Assembly: GCF_008369125.1 (NCBI RefSeq)
Contig: NZ_VOAY01000002.1
Span: forward strand, 558,001-622,000
Direction: 5' to 3'
Length of the DNA: 64,000 nucleotides
Source: Allopusillimonas sp008369125
GTDB taxonomy: Bacteria; Pseudomonadota; Gammaproteobacteria; Burkholderiales; Burkholderiaceae_B
In this document: positions 26,010 through 35,541 of the stretch, one piece after another
How the letters are laid out: each line of letters opens with the position of its first letter
Position numbering within the stretch: position 1 is the stretch's first letter
Made by a program: the position numbers and the translations under genes
The notes under the pieces: model-generated
What the model was told of the DNA's origin: nothing
Databases searched by the model: none
What the model saw: only the letters and a program-made list of their open reading frames with translations

Positions 26010-27200
26010 ATGAGTTTCGACCCGCTCACCTCATTGCTTGCCGCCATCGGCATGCTACTTGTCGGAACAGTTGCTAACCGCAAAATCTCATTCCTTGCAC
26101 GTTACAGCATCCCAGACCCCATCACAGGTGGTCTTGTTTTTGCGATCATCGCAGCAATTCTATTGGCCACGGCCGACTTCCAGTTCAGCTTCGACCAAAA
26201 TATTAAGCCAGTTTTTCTGCTGATGTTCTTTGGTGGGGTGGGAATGTGCGCTGACCTTCGACAGCTCAAGCGTGGTGGCAAAGCTCTGCTGACCCTGCTG
26301 CTACTGCTGTTTCCTTTTATCGTGCTGCAAAATGCCGTAGGCATTGGCATGGCAAAACTGTTAGACCTGCACCCTATTTTTGGTCTGATAGCGGGGTCTA
26401 TTACGCTGATCGGAGGTCATGGCACGGGCGCTGCTTACGCCGACCGCTTTGCAGAGATGAACAATCTGCAAATGGTCATGGAATTAAGCATGACCATCGC
26501 TACTACTGGATTGATTGTGGGTGGTCTGATAGGCGGCCCCATTGCTCAATTTCTGATCAAACGGTACAAGCTGCAATCAACAGCAGAGACCGCTTCTGAA
26601 ACTCACAAATTTGTCGAAACCCCGGCGCCTCTCAGCACGACGGCAGTGCTGGGCACTCTGGCCGGCATATTTACCGCCGTCATCGCAGGCCAGTGGCTGG
26701 CTCATCTGTTCTCTGAAGGTGCCATCACGATTCCGGCCTTTCTGTGGTGCATGCTAATCGGCATTGCCATCCGCAATCTGCTGCCTTTTGCCGGCCTGCG
26801 GTTCGACGACCGCGCCGCTGACCTGACGGCTAACGTGTGCCTGTCGCTGTTTCTGGTCATGACCATGATGACGCTCAACCTTGTAGATGTTGCCCTGTCT
26901 GCCGGGCCTTTCCTGCTCATCATTCTGGTCCAGATCGCCACGCTCGTCCTTTATGTCGTGTTTATATGCTTCCGGTTTATGGGCCGCGACTATGAAGCCG
27001 CTGTAACGTCGTCAGCCTTTGTAGGCTTTAACATGGGCGCCACGGCAACGGCCATGGCAAACATGCAGGCCATTACCGCGAAACATGGCCCTGCTCCCAC
27101 CAGTTATCTTATCGTTCCGCTAGCCGGCGCATTTTTCGTAGACATTATGAACGCGCTGATACTTACCGGCATGCTGGCCTTGCCTTTCGTCGGAGGCTGA
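26010..27200 (+). CDS. gltS: Sodium/glutamate symporter, GltS family
   Basis: The 396-residue inner-membrane protein has about ten helices in two inverted halves. Family landmarks include IPDPITGGLVFAI near residue 35, GSITLIGGHGTGAAYADRF near 130 and the matching second-half GFNMGATATAMANM near 340. GltS imports glutamate with sodium. The next gene, a TAXI-type receptor, starts 2 bases after its stop, an unexpected partner for a carrier thought to work without a binding protein. Confidence 0.92.
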   Translation: MSFDPLTSLLAAIGMLLVGTVANRKISFLARYSIPDPITGGLVFAIIAAILLATADFQFSFDQNIKPVFLLMFFGGVGMCADLRQLKRGGKALLTLLLLLFPFIVLQNAVGIGMAKLLDLHPIFGLIAGSITLIGGHGTGAAYADRFAEMNNLQMVMELSMTIATTGLIVGGLIGGPIAQFLIKRYKLQSTAETASETHKFVETPAPLSTTAVLGTLAGIFTAVIAGQWLAHLFSEGAITIPAFLWCMLIGIAIRNLLPFAGLRFDDRAADLTANVCLSLFLVMTMMTLNLVDVALSAGPFLLIILVQIATLVLYVVFICFRFMGRDYEAAVTSSAFVGFNMGATATAMANMQAITAKHGPAPTSYLIVPLAGAFFVDIMNALILTGMLALPFVGG

Positions 27201-27202
27201 CG

Positions 27203-28711
27203 ATGAAAGCATTTCTTGCCTGTCTGCTATTGGTATTGCTGGCGGCCTGCGGCAGCGGGCCCGACGCCGACCTAGTGCGCGAGAGCGTCGAACACCGTCT
27301 CGCACAAGCGCTGCCAGACGGTTCCGTCAAGCTCCACACCATTGAGCGACGCGGCTCACAGGCCGATACCAAAGCCCCTGCCGGTGAAGAACGGCGAATC
27401 GTTTACTTTGACGCCGAGTTGCAGCTTACTCGCGACATTGACTTTGCCGCCTGGAATGCACCCGGCGTGGCCGGCTTGGTTTCGGCGCTGGGCGCGGGGC
27501 CTAAAGGCATAGAGGGCATTCGGTCAGGTGGCAACAAAGCCAACGACATTATCCGTGCCCACGGTACGGTTCTTTATCGCCAGGAAGCCGGCACCTGGCA
27601 GGCCGTGATGCCCGCAGGCTATCAGCCACCCGTTGCCCCGGGTGTGCTCGCCTCAACACCCGAGCGCACCGGTGCCATGCTGACAGCCTTGCGCAAAGTG
27701 GTAGAGGCTTTCCCCCGTGACACCTCACCAGAGCAATACGCCGCCATCGAAGAAGAACTGGCCGCTGCACAGGCAAGCATAAGGGCGCGCCTGGCACGCG
27801 CGTCAAATGGGTATGCCATTGCGGCGGGGGCTGAGCATGGTCAATACCTGCGTGTTGCCCGCGCTCTGTTCAGTGGCATGGGTTCGCGCGCCGTGCCACT
27901 TATTACCCGAGGCGGCGAAGAAAATCTGCGCCTGCTGCGCTCAGGCAAGGTGTCACTCGCCCTGGCTCAGGGCGATGCCGCTCTGGATGCCTATGAAGGC
28001 ACCGGCGCCTTCGCAGGCCAGGGCCCGCATATTGCGCTGCGTGGCGTGACCAGCCTTTACCCAGAGCCATTGCACGTATTGGTGCGGGCCGACAGCAAAC
28101 TGAATTCGATTGCAGACCTGCGCAGAAAGCGCGTTGCCATAGGTCAAATCGGCGCGGCCTCGCGCACTACGGCAATTCGTGTGCTGCAGGCCCACGGCAT
28201 CGCACTTGCCGACATTGAGCCGTTGGAATTCAGCATCAATGGTGCCCTGCTCGCGTTGCAACAGAATGAAACCGACGCCGTGCTGCAGGTTATCGGCACA
28301 CCGGCCGACAGCGTGCGCGATTCGCTCATCGACATGCCTTTGCGAATGCTGTCTCTGGACGCCAAAGCCATTAGCGCGCTGACCGAAGAGAAAAAAGGCT
28401 ATTTTCCCTTCACCATCCAAAAAGGTACGTATGTCAGTCAGACAACCGATGTGCAAACCATTGCGACAGCAGCATTACTGCTGACAGACACTGCATTTTC
28501 CGATGCTGAGATCGCCTCGCTGACAAGACGAATTTTCGAGAAGGGTACCGATTACTCTGCACTCGGCAGCACACAGGGCGCTCAAATTTCGGTGGCCACC
28601 AGCCGGGTCGGGCTTTCTGTACCCATGCACGTGGCGGCGGCCAAAGTGCTGGAAGGCCTTGCGGCCAAGGACGGAGCGGATACCGGTCCGCGAGAAAAAC
28701 TGGAGGAATAA
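27203..28711 (+). CDS. TAXI-family TRAP-type solute-binding lipoprotein
   Basis: The 502-residue protein has a lipoprotein signal with the lipobox LLAAC (lipidated Cys16). Residues 20-150 form a domain I do not recognise. From about 200 the TAXI fold follows: GYAIAAGAEHGQYLRVARAL, LRLLRSGKVSLALAQGDAA and FPFTIQKGTYVSQT. TAXI receptors normally feed a TRAP permease with fused DctQ/DctM parts, absent here. The gene starts 2 bases after gltS with GGAGG in its 3' end, so both are cotranslated, and the N-terminal extension may adapt the receptor to GltS. That is inference. Confidence 0.85.
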   Translation: MKAFLACLLLVLLAACGSGPDADLVRESVEHRLAQALPDGSVKLHTIERRGSQADTKAPAGEERRIVYFDAELQLTRDIDFAAWNAPGVAGLVSALGAGPKGIEGIRSGGNKANDIIRAHGTVLYRQEAGTWQAVMPAGYQPPVAPGVLASTPERTGAMLTALRKVVEAFPRDTSPEQYAAIEEELAAAQASIRARLARASNGYAIAAGAEHGQYLRVARALFSGMGSRAVPLITRGGEENLRLLRSGKVSLALAQGDAALDAYEGTGAFAGQGPHIALRGVTSLYPEPLHVLVRADSKLNSIADLRRKRVAIGQIGAASRTTAIRVLQAHGIALADIEPLEFSINGALLALQQNETDAVLQVIGTPADSVRDSLIDMPLRMLSLDAKAISALTEEKKGYFPFTIQKGTYVSQTTDVQTIATAALLLTDTAFSDAEIASLTRRIFEKGTDYSALGSTQGAQISVATSRVGLSVPMHVAAAKVLEGLAAKDGADTGPREKLEE

Positions 28712-28911
28712 ATAAAAAGTTGGTCGACAGGGTCTTTATACATACTCGCGCAGGAATCGCGTCGTACGCTTTTGGGGGCTATCGATCTATGTAGAAACCC
28801 AGCCGTCCCATGTGGTACTTGTTGTGTTGTGGTCCCACTTTGATCTGCATGGCAGCCTCTAAACAAGCACGGAGCGGGCGGCTGCCTGCCCCGTGTCTGA
28901 CCTTTGTCTTC

Positions 28912-29514
28912 CTAGACCGTAGCCGCTGCAATTGCCTCTTGCAAGAAATCCAGCCTGTCTTGTCCCCAGAACACCTCACCCTGAAATATATAGGTCGGCG
29001 AACCAAACACACCATGCTCAACCGCGTCATCTGTGTAGGCGCGATACACGTCGCCCATTTCATCCGATAAAGCGAAGTTCATGATCTCATTTGCAGGCAG
29101 ATCAATATTTTTCGCGACTTGAAGAATAACGTCTGCCTGGGATATGTCTTGTTCAGCACACCACTGAGCATGCAGTATGCCTCTATACAGTGGCGCTACA
29201 GAGTGACCAAGCTTTTCGGCTGCTATGGTGTAACGCGATGCTAACTCTGCATCCGGACACATATAGCGGGGGGTGACATTTAACGATATGTTCAGTCGCT
29301 TCATCCATCGATTAAGCTCCGCCTCCCGATAGGCCCGACGCTGTAACGAACGCTCTCCCAACGGGATACCGCCAGTACGAGAATACACGTCAATCAAATC
29401 GATTGGCTTATAGTTAATGAGTACATGATGGCGACGGGCAATCGCTTCCAGCCGATCAGCCCCCAGACACGCCCAGTCAGAGTTTATCCAGAAATAGTAA
29501 TCAATTGACTTCAT
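28912..29514 (-). CDS. 2-hydroxychromene-2-carboxylate isomerase/DsbA-family protein
   Basis: The 200-residue protein has the thioredoxin-like kappa-GST fold of HCCA isomerases: IDYYFWINSDWACLGADRL at the N-terminus, a helical insert, and GVFGSPTYIFQGEVFWGQDRL near residue 170 with the cis-proline. It lacks a CXXC redox motif. The start at 29514 overlaps the MFS gene end by 14 bases. Family members isomerise intermediates of naphthalene-type pathways or use glutathione; the substrate here is unknown. Confidence 0.87.
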   Translation of the reverse strand: MKSIDYYFWINSDWACLGADRLEAIARRHHVLINYKPIDLIDVYSRTGGIPLGERSLQRRAYREAELNRWMKRLNISLNVTPRYMCPDAELASRYTIAAEKLGHSVAPLYRGILHAQWCAEQDISQADVILQVAKNIDLPANEIMNFALSDEMGDVYRAYTDDAVEHGVFGSPTYIFQGEVFWGQDRLDFLQEAIAAATV

Positions 29515-30850
29515 GAACGGTTGCCTGAAAGGTTTGCGAGGCTGGTGTAACAATGGGGTTTGACCGCATCAATGCTGCGCTCACAAAAGCCACAGCGCCC
29601 AAGCCACACAGATACCAGACGATGTAATCTGGCCTGCCGTCTCCAACACTTAACAGCCAGGTTGCCATGAGCGGTGCAATGCCACCCCCTATCGCACCTG
29701 AAACCTGCACAGCAAGAGAAATGCCGCTATAGCGCACCTCGGGCGGGAACTGGTTGGAGAACAGGCTGCCCTCTGGCCCATAGAGTGCTGCATAGACGAC
29801 GCCAATTGCAACAACCATGGCGACAGTTATATAGCCTTCTGCACGCATGCCCAGTAAATCGAAGAAGTAGGAACTGAACAGCGCAATACCGACGGTTCCT
29901 GCCATGAACACCCACTTATGACCAATGCGGTCACCGAGGATGCCAAACAGTGGCATAGTAAAAAATGAAAGCAGCGCACCCCAAATAATTGCATCAAGCA
30001 CGACCGTTTTCTCGATACCCAGCGTACCTGTCGCATAGGTGAGCGCAAATGTCACCACGGTGTAGAACCAGGTCACTTCGGCTAAACGGCCTCCTATCAC
30101 GACCAGTACGTCTTTGGGGTGCTCTTTAAGCACAACCATGATAGGCACTTTGGCCTGCTTGCCCGCTTTTTGCATTTTCTCGAAGTCAGGCGATTCTGTC
30201 ACCCGCGCACGTATGTACCAGCCAACGAGCAGCAAAACCACACTTGCAAGAAAGGGAATGCGCCAACCCCAGGAAAGCATATCCTCTTCAGGCAAACTGG
30301 ATACCAAGCCCATGGCAAGCGACGAAAGAATCAGCCCCGGTGCAACACCCGCCTGCGGCAGGCTTCCAAAGAAACCCTTCTTGCCTTCGGGAGCATGCTC
30401 CACGGCCATCAGCACAGCGCCTCCCCACTCGCCACCCACAGCAATGCCCTGGAAAAAACGCATCAGCACAAGCAAGACGGCGGCCCAGTAACCTATGCTG
30501 TCATACGACGGTATGAGGCCAATAAGAATGGTAGGAATACCCATCATCCATAACGCCAACATAAGCATAGTCTTTCGGCCTATTCTGTCGCCAAAATGCC
30601 CAAAGAGAATGCCACCTATAGGGCGTGCAAAGAAGCCGACCGAATAGGTTGCAAAGGCCGCGAGTGTGCCCATCAACGGATCAAACTCAGGGAAGAAAAT
30701 CTTGTTGAATATGAGTGCGGCAGCGGTGCCGTATAGAAAAAAATCGTACCATTCTATGGTGGTGCCCACCATACTGGCCAGACCTGCAGTCACATAACGA
30801 CGTGTGTCAGATGACATTTTCTTCCCGGCGGGAAATTTTTGATTGGACAT
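29501..30850 (-). CDS. MFS transporter of the metabolite:H+ symporter (MHS) family
   Basis: The 449-residue carrier has about 12 helices and the MHS landmarks: WYDFFLYGTAAALIF near residue 34, GHFGDRIGRKTML near 85 and GIAVGGEWGGAVLMAVEH near 145. Relatives import shikimate, proline betaine, citrate or aromatic acids with protons. A GGGAGGAG ribosome site precedes the ATG. It lies between a class II aldolase gene and an HCCA-isomerase-like gene in one minus-strand operon. Confidence 0.92.
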   Translation of the reverse strand: MSNQKFPAGKKMSSDTRRYVTAGLASMVGTTIEWYDFFLYGTAAALIFNKIFFPEFDPLMGTLAAFATYSVGFFARPIGGILFGHFGDRIGRKTMLMLALWMMGIPTILIGLIPSYDSIGYWAAVLLVLMRFFQGIAVGGEWGGAVLMAVEHAPEGKKGFFGSLPQAGVAPGLILSSLAMGLVSSLPEEDMLSWGWRIPFLASVVLLLVGWYIRARVTESPDFEKMQKAGKQAKVPIMVVLKEHPKDVLVVIGGRLAEVTWFYTVVTFALTYATGTLGIEKTVVLDAIIWGALLSFFTMPLFGILGDRIGHKWVFMAGTVGIALFSSYFFDLLGMRAEGYITVAMVVAIGVVYAALYGPEGSLFSNQFPPEVRYSGISLAVQVSGAIGGGIAPLMATWLLSVGDGRPDYIVWYLCGLGAVAFVSAALMRSNPIVTPASQTFQATVHEVN

Positions 30851-30872
30851 TGTCTCCTCCCTTTAGAAGCGG

Positions 30873-31676
30873 CTAGGCGCGCGCGGATTGTTGAGTGTTT
30901 TCAGATGCCAGAGGTGCATCCCTGTCGACCTGACGACACCAGTAATCGAACGTGCCCTTCACGATGGAAGGCTTTAACAGATAATCATGCGCCTCTTGGG
31001 CCAGATGTCCCGGTACCGGCGTCAAGTCTCCATAGACCCGCGCACGCATTTGCATGCGCACTGCCCGTTCCAGATACACCGAAAGATAGGTTGCTTCCTC
31101 AACACAATCGCCAACCGTCAGGTAACCATGGTGAGCAAGAATGATGGAGCGTTTGCCACCCAGCGCCTCAGAAATCAACACACCCTCCTGATCCGCGATA
31201 GGCACGCCGGGCCAGTCGGCCAGAAACGCACAATCGTTATAAAAGGGTGTCATGTCCATTTGAGCGACAACCAATGGTTGACGTGCCGCCACCAGCGCAG
31301 ACACCCAAGGCGAATGCGCATGCACAATCGCGTTCACGTCAGGGCGTGCGTCGTACACCCACAAATGAAAGCGCGTTGCCGGATTGGCCATGCCTTCGCC
31401 TGTCAGGGTGTTCAGGTCTGAATCGACTTCGATAAAGTCATCGGGGGTTGCTTCATCAAAGCCCAGGCCAAACCGCAAGGTCCAGTATGCTCCCGGCCGC
31501 TCAGAGCGTGCGCTTATCTGTCCCGCCAAGCCTGCTTCCTGGCCTGTCGCAGCCAGGATACGACAGGTATAAGACAACGACTCCTGCACCGAACGCTGCA
31601 CCGGCCTAAAATGCTGACGCATCTCCTTTGTAGCCCGTTCATCAAAATATTCTTTTGCGCGTAACTGCGTATCCAT
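30873..31676 (-). CDS. Class II aldolase/adducin family protein
   Basis: The 267-residue protein has the zinc-site pattern of the family: HAHSPWV near residue 118 and ILAHHGYLTVGDCVEEA near 180, with GLAGQISAR near 50. The family covers fuculose- and ribulose-phosphate aldolases and decarboxylases acting on hydroxylated acids. It heads an operon with the MFS transporter and the isomerase. It is paralogous to the class II gene at 33993 (shared GLAGQI, GEGMANPA and similar blocks). A good AAAGGAG site precedes it. Confidence 0.9.
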   Translation of the reverse strand: MDTQLRAKEYFDERATKEMRQHFRPVQRSVQESLSYTCRILAATGQEAGLAGQISARSERPGAYWTLRFGLGFDEATPDDFIEVDSDLNTLTGEGMANPATRFHLWVYDARPDVNAIVHAHSPWVSALVAARQPLVVAQMDMTPFYNDCAFLADWPGVPIADQEGVLISEALGGKRSIILAHHGYLTVGDCVEEATYLSVYLERAVRMQMRARVYGDLTPVPGHLAQEAHDYLLKPSIVKGTFDYWCRQVDRDAPLASENTQQSARA

Positions 31677-31878
31677 TTTTCACTCCTTTATGTGGCAACA
31701 CGTGGACGTTCCCGGCTGCATTGCCGAGAAGGTCTCCTTCGAATCTGATGCAAATCAATTCTACGAACGCACTGCGCCGCAAGCCATGCAGCACAAGTCA
31801 TAGCTGTTATGCAGAAGCGAAAATATAAGACAAATGGGTCAGCAAGAACGACCGGCAGGGAGCGCCAGCACACGTGTA

Positions 31879-32742
31879 TTACGCGGTGAAGTTTCGGGCC
31901 ATTTCGAGTAATTGGCGGGCAAAGACCGGCACCGACGATGTATTGCGCACGACAGCAACCACCCGGCGTTGCAATGAGGGGCTAGCAATGGCCAACTTAA
32001 CCAGCCCGCCCTCCGCCAACAGACGATCAGACGTGTGTTCTGGCAGCACGCATCCTCCTATGCCCAGCGACACGAGTCTGAGCATGCCATCAATGGTGTT
32101 GGCTTCAGCGACCACAAGATCATCCAGCCCCGCGCTAATCAACATTTTTCTCAGTGCGTAATGCTGTGGAAAACCCACCAGGGCAGGCCTCTCTTCAAGC
32201 AAATCTATGGCCGGGTGATGGCCACCCTGTTTTTTAACCACGAAGCACATGCGATCATCGAACAAAGGCACGGAGTCCAGCACGGGCGTTGAGACTGCTG
32301 AGTCGTAAACAAAGCCAATATCGGCACGTCCTTTCTCGACAAGCTCCACCACGTCGGGTGAACTGCGGGCCAATACAGAAAGGTTTACGCGCCTATGCTG
32401 GGCCACAAATCTGGACAGCAGTTCAGAGGCAAAATATTGACTAAGCGTATGGATGGTTGCCACTTTCAGGCTACCTTCCACAACCCCCTCATGCTCTTTC
32501 AGCGCATCAATAATTGCATCAACCTGCCCGTATGGGCGCTGAATTCCCTCCAGCAATTTCTTCCCCACTTCAGTTAATGCCACGCCACGACCAGTACGCG
32601 AAAACAAGGCATGACCGAGTTCAGCCTCCAGTGCGCTGAGCTGCCGGCTAAGCCCTGACTGACTCACATCCAGCTCATCTGCAGCCTTGGATAGTGAAGA
32701 ATGCTCGGCAATCTTGAGAAAGTAACGAAGCTGTCGATCCAT
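31879..32742 (-). CDS. LysR-family transcriptional regulator
   Basis: The 287-residue protein has the LysR helix-turn-helix (residues 1-60: RYFLKIAEHSSLSKAADEL, then QSGLSRQLSALEAELGHALF) and a co-inducer domain. It is divergent from the Bug gene, 84 bases apart, and upstream of the aldolase operon on its own strand, so it probably controls one or both of these flanking units. Its ligand may be the substrate of the aldolases. Confidence 0.93.
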   Translation of the reverse strand: MDRQLRYFLKIAEHSSLSKAADELDVSQSGLSRQLSALEAELGHALFSRTGRGVALTEVGKKLLEGIQRPYGQVDAIIDALKEHEGVVEGSLKVATIHTLSQYFASELLSRFVAQHRRVNLSVLARSSPDVVELVEKGRADIGFVYDSAVSTPVLDSVPLFDDRMCFVVKKQGGHHPAIDLLEERPALVGFPQHYALRKMLISAGLDDLVVAEANTIDGMLRLVSLGIGGCVLPEHTSDRLLAEGGLVKLAIASPSLQRRVVAVVRNTSSVPVFARQLLEMARNFTA

Positions 32743-32758
32743 GGAATCAATTTCCTAT

Positions 32759-32788
32759 TTGACACAAAGTGTCCTATATGAAATTATA
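32759..32788 (+). promoter_or_regulatory. Candidate promoter and operator of the Bug receptor gene
   Basis: TTGACA at 32759-32764 is followed 17-18 bases on by an AATTATA element, a plausible sigma-70 promoter. The palindrome GACAC-N3-GTGTC (32761-32773) overlaps the -35 region and could be the LysR or another repressor site. The element AAGTGTCCTA here also occurs in the GST/MOSC operator at 14803. Confidence 0.4.
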
Positions 32789-32826
32789 GTCGCAACTTGA
32801 AGGTTCACAATATAAAGGAGTGAGAC

Positions 32827-33795
32827 ATGATGTTTATAAAACGCTTGGGTATAGCAGCGGCATTGATGGCAGCAACCGCAACATCGATTGCAGCCCAGTA
32901 CCCTGCTGGACCAGTGAAAATGATCGTGCCGTTTGGCGCTGGCGGCATTACGGACATCATTGCCCGACAGCTAGCCCAAAAAATGGGCCAGGTCTTGGAT
33001 GAAACTATTGTGGTGGAGAACAAAGCGGGAGCCGGCGGAGCAATTGGTGCTTATCAGCTCTCTATCGCGAAACCCGATGGCTACACCGTCTTCTTGGGCA
33101 CTGTAGGCACACAAGTGGTCAACCGGTTGATCATGAAAGAGCTCAATTACAACCCTGATGAATTTGTACCCGTCGGCATGATCTCTGGTTCACCTTATGT
33201 TGCCGCTATACGCAGCACACTCGGCCCGAAAACCATGGAAGAGTTTGTCGCCTTTGCGAAAGAAAAACCAGGACAACTCAACTTTGGTTCTGCCGGCGTC
33301 GGCAGTTCACCACAGCTAGGCGTTGAGCTGTTGAAGCTTACAGCCGGAATCGACATGGTCCACGTACCTTTCAAAAGCGGCGGTGAGGCGGTAAATGCCA
33401 CGGCCGGAGATCAGACTGATCTGGTAATGGATGCAATCCCGGTGGTAATGCCTCACGTACGAAGCGGCAAACTCATCCCCCTGGCGTTGGCTGCAGAGAA
33501 CCGGTCGCCTGCTGCACCTGATGTTCCGACTACTGCCGAGGCTGGGCAGGCAGAAGTGAAGATTAGTTCATGGAACGCACTTTACGTACCGGCCGGTACG
33601 CCGGATGACGTGGTGGCTGTATTGCAAAAAGCGCTGCGTAAGGCTCTGGCAGATGAGAACTTCCAAAAGACCCTGAACAATCAAGGTACAGAGGTTTATA
33701 CCGGCAGCGAAAGTGAATACAACCGCTTCATCACAGAAGAGCGCAGCAAATGGGAACGCATCGTAAAGGAAGCCAATATTTCTATTCAGCAGTAA
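32827..33795 (+). CDS. Bug-family (tripartite tricarboxylate transporter) periplasmic solute receptor
   Basis: The 322-residue protein has a signal peptide ending near ATSIAA, then the Bug core VKMIVPFGAGGITDIIARQ, VENKAGAGGAIGA near residue 65 and KPDGYTVFLG. TATAAAGGAG precedes it, the best ribosome site of the three Bug genes here. It is followed by a class II aldolase gene (200 bases) and lies opposite a LysR gene, so it probably captures the substrate of the adjacent pathway. Confidence 0.93.
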   Translation: MMFIKRLGIAAALMAATATSIAAQYPAGPVKMIVPFGAGGITDIIARQLAQKMGQVLDETIVVENKAGAGGAIGAYQLSIAKPDGYTVFLGTVGTQVVNRLIMKELNYNPDEFVPVGMISGSPYVAAIRSTLGPKTMEEFVAFAKEKPGQLNFGSAGVGSSPQLGVELLKLTAGIDMVHVPFKSGGEAVNATAGDQTDLVMDAIPVVMPHVRSGKLIPLALAAENRSPAAPDVPTTAEAGQAEVKISSWNALYVPAGTPDDVVAVLQKALRKALADENFQKTLNNQGTEVYTGSESEYNRFITEERSKWERIVKEANISIQQ

Positions 33796-33992
33796 GGCGG
33801 GCATCACTCTGGCTGATTCTGCCGTGAGCTCTGTGAAACGCGTAATCGCATGGAAGCTCAGCCTGTCCTTACTTCATTGAAAAACACCTGGCTTCGGCGA
33901 GCGAAACCTACAGACAACGCGGGTGTCGCTCGTCACTTTTCCCAGCACGCCGTTTACCCGCATCAAACTGTTTCTCTACAAAAGGCTTTCGT

Positions 33993-34775
33993 ATGTCCGA
34001 CACCATGAACTTGAGCAAATCCGAACTGATCTCGCGTGCGCAAGCGCAGATGCAACAAAAATTCGATATTACTGAGCGCTCGCTGCGGGAAAAAGTTGCG
34101 TTGACATGTCGCATTTTGTTTGACGGTGGCCACGACTCCGGATTGGCTGGTCAGATCACCGCTCGAGGTGATGTACCCGGTACCTACTACACGCAGCAAC
34201 TGGGCGTTGGCTTCGACGAGATCACTGTTTCAAATATCCTGAAAGTTGACGAAGACCTCAATGTGCTTGATGGCGAAGGCATGGCCAACCCTGCCAACCG
34301 CTTTCATTCATGGGTTTACCGTGCTCGAGAGGATGTGAACTGCATTGTTCATACTCATCCCTTGTACACGGCGTCACTGTCCATGCTTGAGACACCGCTA
34401 CAGGTTTCACATATGGACAACTGCTCTCTGTATGACGATTGTGCCTTCCTCGAAAAGTGGCCCGGAGTACCCGTGGGTAATGAAGAGGGAGACATTATTG
34501 CAAAGGCGCTTGGCGACAAGCGGGCTATTTTGCTCGCCCACCATGGCATGCTGATTGCCGCCCAAAGCGTCGAAGAGGCGTGTGTGCTTGCTGTACAGTT
34601 CGAGCGCGCTGCAAAAATGCAGATACTGGCTATGTCGGCTGGCACCATAAAGCCCATTGCTCCTGAACTGGGACGAGAAGCCCATGATTGGCTGCTGCGG
34701 CCGCGCCGCTCCCAGGTAGGCTTTGAGTATTTGGTACGCAAAGCTCTGCGCAACCACTCCGACGTATTGAACTAA
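33993..34775 (+). CDS. Class II aldolase/adducin family protein
   Basis: The 260-residue protein shows the zinc-site pattern HTHPLY near residue 118 and LLAHHGMLIAAQSVEEA near 180, with GHDSGLAGQITARGD near 50. It is a paralogue of the 30873 gene. AAAGG lies 9 bases before the ATG. It lies downstream of the Bug receptor and upstream of an XRE-cupin regulator on the same strand. The substrate is unknown; a decarboxylase or aldolase acting on a hydroxy-acid is likely. Confidence 0.9.
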   Translation: MSDTMNLSKSELISRAQAQMQQKFDITERSLREKVALTCRILFDGGHDSGLAGQITARGDVPGTYYTQQLGVGFDEITVSNILKVDEDLNVLDGEGMANPANRFHSWVYRAREDVNCIVHTHPLYTASLSMLETPLQVSHMDNCSLYDDCAFLEKWPGVPVGNEEGDIIAKALGDKRAILLAHHGMLIAAQSVEEACVLAVQFERAAKMQILAMSAGTIKPIAPELGREAHDWLLRPRRSQVGFEYLVRKALRNHSDVLN

Positions 34776-34866
34776 AGCCCCGGCAGAAGGTGGTCTTGAA
34801 CGCTATTTTTGTGCGTAGAGGTAGAATGCGAAAGACTACTACCTTCACCAAAAAAAAACAGACGCC

Positions 34867-35433
34867 ATGCTTATGGAAGACCTGCCACACCGGCTGCGCG
34901 CCCTTCGTCGCCAACATAATCTCTCACTTGAAAAACTGGGTGAACAAACTGGTCTCACAAAGAGCTACCTCTCAAAGCTCGAACGAGGTCTGAGCGAGCC
35001 CTCAATCTCTACTGTACTTAAGCTGGCAGACGCATACGGCATTGGCGTCTCCCGGCTTATCGGAAGCTCAGAAGACGGCGAAGATGACTCAGTCAGCGTT
35101 GTGCGCCAGGCCGAGCGCGAGCCGCTAACCCGGCATGGCAACGAAGATGGCTATCGCTATGAGGCCATCGCCGGAAAAAGACTACTCAAGGCGATGGATC
35201 CGTTCATCGTTCATCCCCCTCGAAAAAATGCAGCACGTCCTGTAGCGTTTCCTCACCGCGGTGAAGAATTCATGTTTATCCTGAAAGGCAGCGTGCACTT
35301 TACAGTCGGTAGCAAATCTTTTGATTTGAGCGCAGGCGACTCAGTCTATTTCGACTCTGAACTACCGCACCAACTACACACAACCAGCAAAGAAAACGCT
35401 GAAGTCCTGGTAGTGGCATCCAAGTCCCACTAA
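34867..35433 (+). CDS. XRE-cupin transcriptional regulator
   Basis: The 188-residue protein has an N-terminal XRE helix-turn-helix (LRALRRQHNLSLEKLGEQTG, then SYLSKLERGLSEPSIST, residues 9-55) and a C-terminal cupin (HRGEEFMFILKGSVHFTVG, then LSAGDSVYFDSELPHQL). Such regulators sense small metabolites through the cupin. It follows the aldolase gene by 90 bases and may be cotranscribed with the Bug-aldolase unit. Confidence 0.92.
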   Translation: MLMEDLPHRLRALRRQHNLSLEKLGEQTGLTKSYLSKLERGLSEPSISTVLKLADAYGIGVSRLIGSSEDGEDDSVSVVRQAEREPLTRHGNEDGYRYEAIAGKRLLKAMDPFIVHPPRKNAARPVAFPHRGEEFMFILKGSVHFTVGSKSFDLSAGDSVYFDSELPHQLHTTSKENAEVLVVASKSH

Positions 35434-35473
35434 CTCAGGCCCACCACTTGCTACAGGCTCCTATCTGAAACTC

Positions 35474-35514
35474 GCGGGCGGCCCATTGCTTTTTGCAATG
35501 CGAGCAGCGCCCGC
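35474..35514. terminator. Two-part hairpin between XRE-cupin gene and catalase
   Basis: Inner stem CATTGC-TTTTT-GCAATG (35484-35500) sits inside an outer GCGGGC/GCGCCCGC pairing (35474-35514). It starts 40 bases after the regulator and ends 28 bases before the catalase start. No T-tract follows, so it could end the upstream transcript or act in the catalase leader. Confidence 0.4.
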
Positions 35515-35541
35515 AAACACCCGCCAGACCAGGAGATCAGC

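Noticed and set aside
27203..28711. A TRAP transporter locus
   Set aside because: Only the TAXI receptor exists; the membrane gene upstream is GltS, not DctQ/DctM.
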